Below are positions 9,657 to 20,718 of a stretch of 64,000 bases of DNA, piece after piece. Position numbers and translations under genes: made by a program. The number at the start of each line of letters is the position of its first letter. Positions within the stretch are counted from its first letter, which is position 1. The notes beneath the pieces are model-generated. The model was not told the DNA's origin and did not search any database. It saw nothing but the letters and a program-made list of their open reading frames with translations. Location: NCBI GenBank assembly GCA_037783415.1, contig JAZGTN010000120.1:558001-622000 (forward strand), in the 5' to 3' direction. This DNA is from Leptasterias polaris. Lineage: Eukaryota; Echinodermata; Asteroidea; Forcipulatida; Asteriidae.

Positions 9657-10256
9657 CCCAGCTAACAATTTGACGTTCTCACAACGTTGTAATGAAGTCA
9701 GACTTTGGTGTAGGTGACGTTATTAACATAACGTTGTCACAACGAAACTTTGTCGACTCCCCTATACGTCTTCCGAACGTAAAGACGCAATGTAACCACA
9801 TTGTTGGTACGTTTAAGAAACGTTCCAAGTGACCATATGACAACTTATATATAACGTTACAACAACGTTGCCAGAGTGTGTTTTTTTGGTTGTTATAACG
9901 TTATCTAAGTAACGTTGTAGGCACGTATACACAACGTTGCCATGTTGTAAATAATTGTTTTCAAAATAATGTTGCAACAACGTAACTTTTTTCAGTACCC
10001 AGAACGTTGTCACAACGTAATTTTCCGGTACCCTGAACGTTGTCACAACGGCAGATCAATAATATATTTTTATTTACTACATCAGTTAATTACACAATTA
10101 CACAATACTGTTAATTGGTATGTCATCATGATATTTTTTTTCAACAATACAACCTTACCAGTAGGTCTCTTCTACACGTTGCCGTTACCCGACTTCTCTG
10201 CACCTGTATACTATACATCGTACAGCAAGTACTATATATATAGACCGATTTTTTTT
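9657..10256 (+). mobile_element. AACGTTGT-rich TIR element, left-end copy 1
   Basis: Starts CCCAGCTAACAATTTGACG and is packed with AACGTTGT/ACAACGTT motifs. It is collinear with 11099-11735, apart from small deletions, up to about 10256 where the two diverge. No right terminus belongs to this copy, so it is a partial duplicate of the element's left half. Confidence 0.75.
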
Positions 10257-10264
10257 ATTTCTTT

Positions 10265-10490
10265 GATTGACAAAACATTATGTACACATAACGTTGAAAC
10301 TGATGCAAGCTGCAGTTCACGCACTGACTGTGTCGGCATTGTTGTTTCATGTGGCGGGAAGCTAGCCTTTAGTCAAGGCGCACCGCGGCACCCCCAGCCC
10401 GGATATCACGCACGAAAAAAGACCAGCGCGAGCGGCGAAGCCGCGACTCGTTTTTTTGCTACCGATTTTGGTAGGAGAAATGTATGAATA
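10265..10490 (+). repeat. Dispersed repeat with GCCTTTAGTCAAGGCGCACC motif
   Basis: The block from the TTGATTGACAAAACATTATG start to GCTACCG recurs at 32449-32630 in the same orientation. The GTCAAGGCGCAC core also occurs inverted at about 14490-14590. It is GC-rich relative to its surroundings and contains no ORF. Family not recognised. Confidence 0.6.
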
Positions 10491-11098
10491 ATGCATTAGC
10501 TCGCTTTGATGTTGGCCAATAAGAAGACACAGTTACTTGCTTGACACAGATGCATGAACAATGCAGGGAGGGATTTGTACACACGTCCACTCACGGCACG
10601 CATAACAAGATTGATAACTGCCATGGAATGGCTGCTGTGTGTGCTGAGCCGTGAATGATTATCTCAGATAAACAGTGTCTGATTTCCTTCAATATTTTGT
10701 GGTTATACTTGGTTGTATCATTCCATACCCAAGTAATTATGAAGGATAAATAAATACTCTGTCAGTTAAACATTGTGTTTTGTGAAAAATACTGCTAAAA
10801 TCATAAGAAACATGCACGGGAAAATTTTCAGTGGAAACTCTTCGAGCCTTCAGAGTCAACGTACAGTACAGGCTAGGTATTCAACCTGTCGTTTGGGACT
10901 CGGGTGGTCTAGTGCACTATCCCCGGGGGACTTATTTTGGTATGGCGACAGGCTGTTTCGTACTTTGACGGAACGAAACTCGCATTTCTAGTTGGAAATA
11001 ACGACAAAAATTGCTTGGAAATTTAAGGAAGCAATTGTCAAATCGTACTATTTTATGTTAACGATTGTCAAATAAAAATAATATTTGCGAAGCAGTAT
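10491..11098. other. Non-coding spacer, nothing recognised
   Basis: About 600 bp between the two left-end copies. The 72-codon frame at 10773 has no recognisable features. Confidence 0.5.
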
Positions 11099-13485
11099 CC
11101 CAGCTAACAATTTGACGTTCTCAAGTCAGACTTTGGTGTAGGTGACGTTATTAACATAACGTTGTCACAACGAAACTTTGTCGACTCCCCTATACGTCTT
11201 CCGAACGTAAAGACGCAATGTAACAACCACATTGTTGGTACGTTTAAGAAACGTTCCAAGTGACCATATGACAACTTATATATAACGTTGCCAGAGTGTG
11301 TGTTTTTGGTTGTTATAACGTTATCTAAGTAACGTTGTAGCAACGAATCTTTGTCGACTCCCCTGTACGTTTTTAGAACGTAATGATGCAACGAACTTAC
11401 CACGTTGTAGGCACGTATACACAACGTTGCCATGTTGTAAATAATTGTTTTCAAAAGAATGTTGCAACAACGTAACTTTTTTCTGTACCCAGAACGTTGT
11501 CACAACGTAATTTTCCGGTACCCTGAACGTTGTCACAACGGCAGATCAATCATATATTTTTATTTACTACATCAGTTAATTACACAATACTGTTAATTGG
11601 TATGTCATCATGATAATTTTTTTTCAACAATACAACCTTACCAGTAGGTCTCTTCTACACGTTGCCGTTACCCGACTTCTCTGCACCTGTATACCTGCAT
11701 CGTACAGCAAGTACTATATATATATAGACCGATTTTTTTTATTTGGCAGTCATGGGTGTATATTTTTTAAAGGGTTGTTTAATTTTAATTATATATTGGA
11801 AATTATATTTCATGTTTTAATTACTGCATTTATTTTATCCTCTGACAGTCTAGACAAATACAAGAAGAAATTAGTGCACCTAGTTCATAAATTTGGTAAA
11901 TTTCTTGAAAAAACTTGTATGAATTGTACAACTTCTAAGCCCTATAGTAAATATCAAAAAATTTGCATATGTGATATTTACGTTGTCATGACGTTGTCAT
12001 AATAATTTTTAATAGACCGTAGCATTCCGTGCGCTACTCAATCTGCCAAGATGAGCGCATGATATCTGAACGGAAACGTAGGTCTTTGTAATTAATAAAG
12101 TGAGGCAAAACACAATTAATAGTACCCGAGAGTATACTTCAAACTTTGAAAGTATCTTTGAAACATTGATGAACAAGTTTTGGCTTTTGAGGAAGTTTTT
12201 AGCGTGGAACAAAACGGCCTAAGTGATGACAGACCATACTATCAGTGGAAAATATTTCTGTCGAAGATTCCGTCAACGGCTTGGAATGCCGCTGTACGGT
12301 GGTGGTGTGTGGTGGTGCGGGTGGGGGGGGGGGGGGGTTGGATTCTCTCCCCATGTGCACTGCTTGACACAATAAGTTCAATTAAATGCAATTACCGGTT
12401 GTACTGTTTAGATTGATCGATGCAGATGTGATAGGGACGCTCCTCAAGTGCCAATTAATTGTACTAACTATGACAATCGATGTAAAAAACTAAATTGCGA
12501 TAAAAACATTGTTTGTGATGTCAAACAACCCTTGTACTGTTAGATATAAATGTCCTTCAAAACCATCCCAATGAGCTGCTTGAAATATTCAATATGATTG
12601 TAATTAAACTATTGCCACAATTACGTGATGGTAAAAACAAAGATATACTATACTGTGATAAAACTAAAAGGCCTACAAATGATGTGAGGGTCACAATAGT
12701 ATGTTTGAAGGTTGAGACAACGTGGCTGTCTCAACATAAATACAAACATACAACGTAATGACAACGTGAACACAAAAACTTAAACATTACGTTCTGACAA
12801 TACCAAAATACAACAACAAGACAACATACAGCCGAAACTTAATAATTACGTTTTTATTGTTACCAAAGTGAAGACAACGTGACTGCCACAACGCAAATAT
12901 TATGTTTATATAATACCAACATACAACGTAAAGACAACGTGACTGCCACAACGCAAATATGACGTTTTGATAATACCACAATGCAACGTGCAGACAACGT
13001 GCATGTCACAACATAATTACTACGTTGTTATGTAACCAAAATAAAACGTGTAGACAACGTGACTGCCAGAACGGCAAAACTACGTTTTAATAATACCAAA
13101 ATACGTCAAGACAACGTGACTGACACAGTGTAAATATGACGTTTTGATAAAACCAAAAATGCAATGTGCAGACAACGTGCATGTCACAACATAATTACTA
13201 CGTTTTAACGAGACCAAAAAATAACTTCTTCACAACGTTGGTGCCCTAACTTAAATACTACGTTGTAATAATACCTAAATACAATGTTGTGAAAACGTTC
13301 GGTGAAAAACTTTTCGGTAACGTTGCATAAACTACCAACATGCAACCAAAGTACAACATTGGTTGAAAATCATGTTAAGATCCGACGTTCATACAACGTC
13401 GTCAAAACGTTGTCAGCCCATCGACCAAATTGAAACCTTATCACAACGTTGTGCAATGTTGTAGCAACGTAATGTGTTAGCTGGG
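11099..13485 (+). mobile_element. Non-autonomous DNA transposon with CCCAGCTAACA inverted ends
   Basis: The left end is CCCAGCTAACA at 11099 and the right end TGTTAGCTGGG at 13475-13485, an 11-bp perfect inverted pair. Both subterminal regions are dense in AACGTTGT-like motifs; from 12700 to 13470 these repeat every few tens of bases. The middle (11740-12700) is unrelated AT-rich filler with a G-run near 12322. No transposase was found. No clear target duplication is visible (ATTACC at right, GCAGTAT at left), so the superfamily is undetermined. Confidence 0.7.
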
Positions 13486-13511
13486 ATTACCCATCTCAAT
13501 ATATAGAAGAG

Positions 13512-13741
13512 TCCAATATCAAAGAGATGATTTATGATTTTCGCCGTTCAGCCCCTAACCAGGAACACTTAGCTGTTCAGAACAACGCTATGCAGGTTAC
13601 GGAGTATAAATACCTGGGTACGGTCATCGACAACAAACTAAAATGGAGCAGCAACACTCAAATGCTGTGTGGTAAAGCAAACCAACGGCTCTATTTCCTC
13701 AGAAAATTAAAAGAGTTTAAAATTAAATGTAGATCACCGTA
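13512..13741 (+). pseudogene. LINE RT fragment, frame 1
   Basis: In frame from about 13506 it reads EESNIKEMIYDFRRSAPN, then VTEYKYLGTVIDNKLKWSSN and ANQRLYFLRKLKEFKIK. The YKYLG and QRLYFLRKL motifs are the usual thumb region of fish/invertebrate LINE RTs. The frame is lost near 13741, after which the protein continues one frame over. Confidence 0.8.
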
Positions 13742-13743
13742 TC

Positions 13744-14106
13744 TTGGTTCTTTTTTATCGTTCTTTGATCCAAAGCATTCTTAGTTTTAGTTTCATCAGT
13801 AATTTTGGGAATCTCTCAAAAGAAAATGTTCATAAACTGGAAAGACCTAGGAAGATCGCTCAGCGCATAATTCGTAAAGACCTCCCCTCAATAAGTTCTC
13901 TCTATGACAAACAGGTTCTGTTAAAAGTTCATAAGATAATGCATGACCCCTCACACCCTTTGCACAATTGTTTTTTATTCAATAGATCAGGTATCCGTCT
14001 CCATGTACATGTCCCACGTACCTCCCATTGTCGCTCCAGACAATCATTTGTTCCCAACGCCAGACATACTTTTAATGCTACTGCTCATAGGGGCATCAAC
14101 TTATAA
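13744..14106 (+). pseudogene. LINE RT C-terminus, frame 2
   Basis: Continues the same protein after a frameshift: FYRSLIQSILSFSFISNFGN, then KIAQRIIRKDLPSISSLYDK and a C-terminal HPLHNCFLFNRSGIRL block, then a stop at 14104-14106. This is the normal end of this LINE protein type (LY..RV..K...I..D..HP). Confidence 0.8.
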
Positions 14107-14425
14107 TGTGTTTGCCTCCCTTTGCCCACTGAGCTCGCTTAACCCCAGATCTCCTGTACCTTTTATCCTCCTGATGTGATGTATCTTTCTATTTGTTTAT
14201 GGTAGTTTTTTTTATAATGCAGTTTTTGATGTTCACTGTACTTGCCCGTACATGTTGTATTTTCGTTTTAATGCTAGTTTTTTACTGTTCGTTGTACTCC
14301 ACGCCTACATATTATGATATTGTATGGCATAATTTTAATGTTTAGTTTTTACCCATTTTCCAGTGGAAATCGAATTTCTATATTTTTTAATGTGGACAAT
14401 AAATGCTATCTATCTATCTATCTAA

Positions 14426-15523
14426 CTGACGGTGATTGGTTACAAGAAATAGCATATATAAATATTTCATGGTCATGAATAACTTTAGCAAAACGAGTTG
14501 GTAAAGGCGCTTCGTCTTTTTCGTGCGTGGTATCTGGGCTGGTGTGCCGCAGTGCGCCTTGACTAAAGGCTAGCGGGACGCACGCTGGCGGGAGACACAA
14601 TTTTCAACAGCGCCCTCTTTTGTGTGATATTTATTAAATAGCGCTGATAAATAAAAACGTTTTTGGGGCTTATCTACGGAATAACTCAAGATTGAAATTG
14701 AATTGAACATTGAAACTCATAAGATAGTTGAACCTCAGAATCAAGACGAATCAATTTTAGAAACGTCATGATGACGTCATCGGGTATTGAATTTCATTAA
14801 ATCAAAGTTAAATATTTTGTAAAAGTCAATTAATGAACCATTTATTTGATTTTTGCAATGTCTGTGGCGAAGTTTATGACAATCATTTCAAAATTGGTAT
14901 ACATAATGACCTTTATGCAGACAACATAATGTGTGGAGTTTCAGATTGATGACGTCATCGTGTGTCACGTGGTAATTATACATTTAAGTTTTACTTTTTG
15001 AAGCCTTGCATCTAAAAAACCAAAAGTTTGACTGAATTGAAACTTGGCAGTGATATTGAAGATAGACAGTGATATTGACTTCGTGAAGACGTCTTTGCTT
15101 TTTTTTTACAAATATTTGAAATTTTGACCAATCATTACGGGTATTTATTGACCAGCTGTCAAACCACGGGATAAACACACAATACGCGATCAGTTAAACG
15201 GTGAACGAATCAACCGCAAGGTTCAAAGTCCATCAAACATGCTTGTGGTCTAGTCTCTGTTCAAGGTTCGCGCAACCTGATTTTGACAAAACGCTTTGTT
15301 AGTCTTTAAAACAGCCGTCCATGCAAACCTCGTTAACAATCAAATGCTAGGCTTTAGATCGTGTTTTTTAAGACTTTTGCTTAAGTGTGTAGTTTGTTAC
15401 ACACCTCAAAACAGTAATAGCACCAAAGTTCAACTTAATGAAATAGCTCACGCATTGACACAGCACTGACCCCAGCGATACCCGAACACCTAGTGTTTGT
15501 TGTCACAAACACGTTAAGTCTAG
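14426..15523 (+). mobile_element. Helitron-like unit, 3' end at 15523
   Basis: Ends with stem GTGTTTGT (15493-15500), loop TGTC, stem ACAAACAC (15505-15512), 7 nt, then CTAG at 15520-15523 followed by T. The body has a paired CRE block (ACGTCATGATGACGTCATC) near 14766 and a GATGACGTCATC block near 14950, each within the 145-bp sub-repeat pattern. The left boundary is unclear; an inverted copy of the GTCAAGGCGCAC repeat lies at about 14490-14590. Confidence 0.6.
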
Positions 15524-18500
15524 TTACTTCTTCTTCTTCTCTTCGCTGCTTGTCCGCTAACAAAAGCACACTTCCCAAGCTCATATAAACTTGAAATTTC
15601 TACCATAGTTAGATGACCATTAGGAGAAGAAACCGTTTCATTTACGTCATGATGACGTCATCAGGTGTCAAGTTACAAGGTTTTTAAAATTAAACAATTT
15701 AATCTTTGAAAATCCATATCAAATCAAGATGAAGAGACCGTCGGTTACTTTTTGCGGGATTATATAGAGGTAATATGGGTCTTCATTTTTTATTGTGTGC
15801 GTGACATGACTTGACCTCTACTTCCGGTCGAAACAGGAAGAAACAGGAAGTGCCTTGTAATTTAAAAGTGGCACACTTTTTGAAGTTTTTTTTAACGGTG
15901 TTATAGTCGAGCAAGAGTCTGGTTTAACAAAATAAGACAAGTGACGTCATAAAAGTCAAGAGCGCCCTCTAGCGGCAGGTTGAAAACAATTAAAAATACA
16001 CTTTTACTAGATGTCTGTGGCGAAGTTTATGATAATCGTTTCGAAATTGGTATACATGATGACCTTCATGCAGACAACATATGTGTGAAGTTTTAGATTG
16101 ATGACGTCATCGTGTGTCACGTGGTATCGCCTTAAAGGTTTACTTTTTGAAGCCGTGTATTTACAAAACCACAAATTTGACTGAGTTGAAACTTGGCATG
16201 TTGAAAGACAGTGATATTGACTATGTAAATCTAACGAAACAACATGATGACGTCATTCCTTTTTGTTATACAAATATTTGAAATATTGACCAATTATTAC
16301 GGGTATTTATTGACAAGCTGTTAAACCACAGGATACACTCACACTACGTGATCTGAACCGGTGGGAAAATCAACCACAAGGTTCAAAGTCCAATAAACAA
16401 GTTTGTGGTCTAGTCTCTGTTCAAGGTTCGCGCAACCTGTTTTTGACAACACGCTTTGTTAGTCTCTAAAACAGCCGTCCATGCAAACCTCGTTAACAAA
16501 CAAATGCTAGGCTTTTGAAACTTGAAAGGTAATGAATTTATAAAATATGAAGTGATGACGTCTGCATGACGTCATCAATTTTCAAGTTATATTACCACCA
16601 AGGTAGTGTTTTACAAGATCTAATACGTACAGAACAACTTTGGCATCAAGCTTAAACTTTGCAAGACAGTATTTAGGCTGGGATGTGTTACATCAGCGCG
16701 GCCTTTACACAGAGGGCGCTAGATAACAACTACGGTCACGAGCTGCTGATGTTTTGTTGCATTCATAGACACAGGAATGGTGGCAACTTCATTTATTATT
16801 TTGAATAACATCTTTAGGCTTGTAATCAAGTGGATAATCATTCAAAAATATTGGGTTTTGATTCCAAAGCGACTACCATGGAAATTTGGATGCAGATCGA
16901 TGCCCACGCCCGTCAAACACTTGATTCTTATGTTCTATCATTCTAAACATGTAAGCATTGTTGTGAAAAAAATCGTACACGATTATTTCATATGTGATCA
17001 TAAAGGGAACCAGCCGATCATATTAAGAAACATTATACTTCCATCCAATGGCCGTCCAAAAACCAATGTATCAGCTCGCAGAAGCACAGAGCTGGTCGTT
17101 CGCCATGGACCACGACGTGTAATACACTGCGACATTGAAGACATTACCGTACAGTTGACACGCCACAGGTCATCGTACTTACAACTTATCAATGGCGTAC
17201 TGACATTATAGATCTGAATTCCGCTCATATTCAGCGTCTAATTGTTCCCCTATTCGCCATTCTCGTTGCTTAATGATCAAAATGGAATTAAAGACGAAGT
17301 TTCGCTGAGATGGCCACCTACTTCAGTGATTCATATGAGTATTAATTTTGTGAGAAAATGCAAGCAGAAAAGGACGAACATTGGTTATGTTTTGATCACA
17401 CTCCGAGAAGGAAGGATGTGTCATCGGATCGTGAAGGGTGCTTCAGACCCTACTCACGGCATGTGTTTATCGTTGCTACACGGGACTAAAACGGTAAGTT
17501 TTTGTGTGAACATCAATGCTTTTCAAAATGATTCTTTTATTTAATGCACAATTACGTTATAAAGTTTATCCTGTATCATCAAGTGGTGACGTTGGTGAAA
17601 TGTTTTTAAAACCAAGGAACGTTTAGTATGAACGTCGAAGAGATAGAATTGGGCAATGGAGGGAGTGGTATGATTGTTGGCTGTGTCACTATAGTCAGAA
17701 AATGGTCAGACTGATGAATGTTTTCCGTCAACTTTGTATTATGACATAATTATTTGAAAACCCTTCGATAACGTTTCCCCTAGTAAGGTTTCGTTTATAA
17801 GTTGTTCACATCAAAAACAGGATGTGCACCTTCCACTCATTTTTTTTGGCGTAATTTCCTTACTCTGATATGTTGTATTGTTATGAGCCCTCGAACAGGT
17901 TGGTCCTGGAGAGAGCGCAATATAAATTCAATAAATTATTATTATTATTATAAAATCATGAAATGTTGTAAGTCTTGAATTTTATTTATTTGAGCAGTTT
18001 CAGCTTGACTTAATTTGCTTTGAGTCATACTTTGTTTATTGTTTTTTCTTCTTCAGAATATACAACACATCAGTACCCGAATGTTCTCCAGTGAAAAAAA
18101 TCATACTCGTTGCTGTGTTGAATTCCCTAATTTCTTGCTGAATGTATGATGATGCACCATACAGGTAGAAATAGTTATTAACTCGTTAAAACTATTTTAT
18201 TAGTTAAAATTCACGAGAGGCTTAAATTTGCCGTCTTTATGACTTGCCTTTATCTTGCATAATTATTAAAAACATGTGTTTTTTATTTCAATATTATAAA
18301 TTTAACAAACCGTTCTGTATGAAGACTAATGTCTAAAAATCAAGCAAGCTATTTTTTAAAATGCAACCAATAGCTCATTGTATGCTCGACTTGTTTTAAC
18401 AATCAAAGTATCATGCACCGATACATAATGAGAAGCCAAATCACAGTATTTGAAAACCTGTTAAAACTTCTAAGAATTGTAATTTAATAATGTCAACATG

Positions 18501-19107
18501 ATTTGCATAGTCGGATTTATTATAAAGAATCAATATCCATTGGAAAATAAATAAACTTCTGTGAGTGGCATACATGATAGTTGTACTTGTGAGTAATTCA
18601 AAGGCTCGTTTTAAGATATGCAACCAAAACGAAAGGAAATTCGAAAAATGTATGCTGCTCTGTATGAAAGGACAATATTGACCCTCTGCCCTTTCAAATA
18701 AATTAAATAATGTACTCTTCGTTTTTCACTTACAATTTAAAGCACATAATTAAATACCAATGTCTCGATAAGAACTTATCTAACGTCATGACGTCATCAG
18801 TTTTCAAATGTAGGATAAGGATAAGGATAAGGATCATTTTTTTTAGCAACCAAAATAGGGTTGGATTCGTTAATTTGGCTTTAACAAAAGATTATTATTT
18901 TTTTAAATTCATATTGTGAGGTGCATTAATTTCCTGTGTAAACTAACGTTCAATCAACGAAGATTTACACTTTACTTTCCTTGAAATTTCAAAAGCTATC
19001 AACAATGTTTTCAGCGATTCAATGATATAGCTAACGCATTAAAACAGCACTGAGCCCAGCGAGAACCCGAACACCTAGAGTTTGTTTTACAAACTCTAAA
19101 TCTCTAG
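15524..19107 (+). mobile_element. Helitron-like unit, long form with captured gene fragment
   Basis: Begins after the previous CTAG with a CTT-rich stretch and TTGTCCGCTAACAAAAGCAC. It ends with a perfect 10-bp hairpin (TAGAGTTTGT 19076-19085, ACAAACTCTA 19089-19098) and CTAG at 19104-19107. The 5' third consists of CRE-bearing sub-repeats (TGACGTCA sites at about 15650, 15950, 16100, 16245, 16555). The centre holds the exon-intron fragment at 17242-18056. A near copy without the 3' tip is at 52009-55385. No Rep/helicase coding is present, so it is non-autonomous. Confidence 0.7.
17242..18056 (+). pseudogene. Captured gene fragment: exon, donor, intron, acceptor
   Basis: An open frame (MFPYSPFSLLNDQNGIKDEV, then SLRWPPTSVIHMSINFVRK to LSLLHGTKT) ends at 17493 in ACG followed by a consensus donor GTAAGT. 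The matching acceptor TTTTTTCTTCTTCAG ends at 18056, giving a 563-bp intron. The intron contains an old L2/SINE-like tail (GAGAGAGCGCAATATAAATT plus TTA repeats, 17910-17950). The same donor/acceptor pair recurs at 21296-21859, 32972-33526, 39289-39849, 44802-45365 and 53988-54544. A distant relative at 59864-60222 retains ...EDEFSLRCPPDLVICMTFN and a GTAAGA donor. The parent protein was not recognised; other copies are frameshifted. Confidence 0.55.
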
Positions 19108-20718
19108 TTAGGTGTTCGGTCCACAGACCGAACAACTCCTTGTTTTTGTTCGTTTTTTTTTTTTTTTTTTTCTTTGTTTTGCTTAATCTTCTGATAGTCG
19201 TTTGTCCGCAGAAAAAAACATACTTGCAAACCTTTGATCAACTTGAAACTTAATGTGACATTAGAACATAAAGAGCAGAAGACGTGTGAGCAATGACGTC
19301 ATGATGACGTCATCGGGTGTCAAATTACAAGCCATTTAAGGTCAAAAAAGTGCCCTCATGCCAATGCCTGTATGTTTCTGAATAGGAAAGCTATAATATT
19401 CATATTTAAACATTATGATAGATCAAGACACGGGCAACATTTGAAAAGTTAACGCCAAATTCACATGACCTTTACTTCCGGTCGTAACGGAAGGTCAAAG
19501 TTTGCCTTTCTGCAATTCTTAACCAAAAAACATTTCCTGCCCAAATTCTTCACTTCTGTTTATCCGATCAACCTCAAATTTACACCATGTTAGAACCTTG
19601 ATAAAACCTCCATCAAGTTGTTGTGACGTCATGATTACGTCATCAGGTGTTGAAATACAGTAAATCAAAATTTAATATTTCAAAAAATCATAACTTAATC
19701 ATTACTGAATGGATTGCTTCAATCAATACATCATCGGACAGGTCTTTTAAAACTCAACAAATGCTACACAAAGAGTTATCCCGGTTGTTCTTGACTTCCC
19801 GCTGAAAATGTAAGTTGAACATTACGTTAGTATTAGCCCGCAGGTCTGGTCATTCTGCTCCATTGACCACATGTAATCTTGCATGTACCCATGTAAACAG
19901 TACACACACTGCGCCATTGATCTTGGGTGCAAGTCCACGAAGACTGCATTGCTGTGTCGTGATACGTTATCCATGGTGGCTGTGTCGTGATACGTTATCG
20001 ATGGTGGCGCTATACCAAGTTAATGGTCCTTTGTTACTGCACTCGTCGATAAATGCAACCATCCTTCGGAAATCTACGATGTTCGACGGTGGTGCAATGA
20101 ATAGCTCATTGCATAACCTTCGTGTTAGCCATTTGTTGGCTTGGTGGTGAATATCAACTGAACGAGTGTATTTTGCTGAACTGTTTTGGTGATTCACTGA
20201 TTTGAATAACTTTTGATAACTGAGAAAATGCAATCGGAAAAAGGTCAACATAACTTTGACTCTGATCAACAACGGTTTTTATGCGAATCTAACTATTAGA
20301 TCCTGTTGAATACTTCAAAGAATTACAATGTGACTAGCAAAATAAATTCAACATAAATTGCACATCGTGTAAACAGTAGGTTCTTATGCCCTTTTCATAA
20401 TCATGACAAATGATGTTGCTTCACACATAAGGTAGCAAGCATGCGTAGTTTGATAACATTAATTTTTGAATTGTTAGTCTTTTAATTTATCAGTTAAGCA
20501 TGTTAAGTTTGTGACTATTTACATGAAAATTGTTATACATGTGTATCTAAACTACTTTATGGAGACTCATACAGCAACGATATCACTTTCCCCCGTGTAC
20601 ACTAAAAGTATAAAAGTAATAGGTTTGCAAACGACTTTTTTTTGAAAATTAAAAAACTTTCAATATAAATCTGCTTACGCATTTTAGTAACATAACAGTG
20701 CCCCATACCCGAACAAAG
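19108..20718 (+). mobile_element. Helitron-like B-type unit, 3' end lost
   Basis: Begins at the CTAG/T junction with hairpin AGGTGTTCGGTCCACAGACC, then a T-run and TTTGTCCGCAG. It has CRE pairs at about 19295 and 19622, and an ACTTCCGGTCGTAACGGAAG block near 19475. The end stops at ACCCGAACA and is fused to AAGGGTACTG of the next module instead of reaching hairpin-CTAG. An antisense frame at 19967-20272 recurs in the other B copies, but I see no evidence it is translated. Confidence 0.65.

Larger units (their letters stand above)
13486..14425 (+). mobile_element. 5'-truncated LINE with (TATC)n tail
   Basis: A plus-strand non-LTR element. The 3' half of an RT coding region starts at the boundary with the TIR element. 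A 300-bp 3' UTR follows 14106, and a tail of TATC units lies at 14407-14425. Abrupt 5' truncation and a simple-repeat tail are typical of target-primed insertion. Confidence 0.85.

Noticed and set aside
9028..9665. Overlapping ORFs of 90-144 codons on both strands
   Set aside because: They are translations of the hairpin array and its T-runs (FFF, RCSER, TSSYCS periodicity), not proteins.
10361..10440. GC-rich GTCAAGGCGCACC block as a tRNA-derived SINE head
   Set aside because: No acceptable pol III B box (GGTTCRANNCC) or cloverleaf could be drawn; left as an unclassified repeat.
10773..10991. 72-codon plus-strand frame
   Set aside because: No start context, domain, splice partner or paralogue; composition is that of the surrounding non-coding sequence.
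16777..17211. 144-codon frame conserved at 53273-53767
   Set aside because: Similarity reflects copying of the whole repeat; the C-terminal halves are frameshifted relative to each other, and no domain was recognised.
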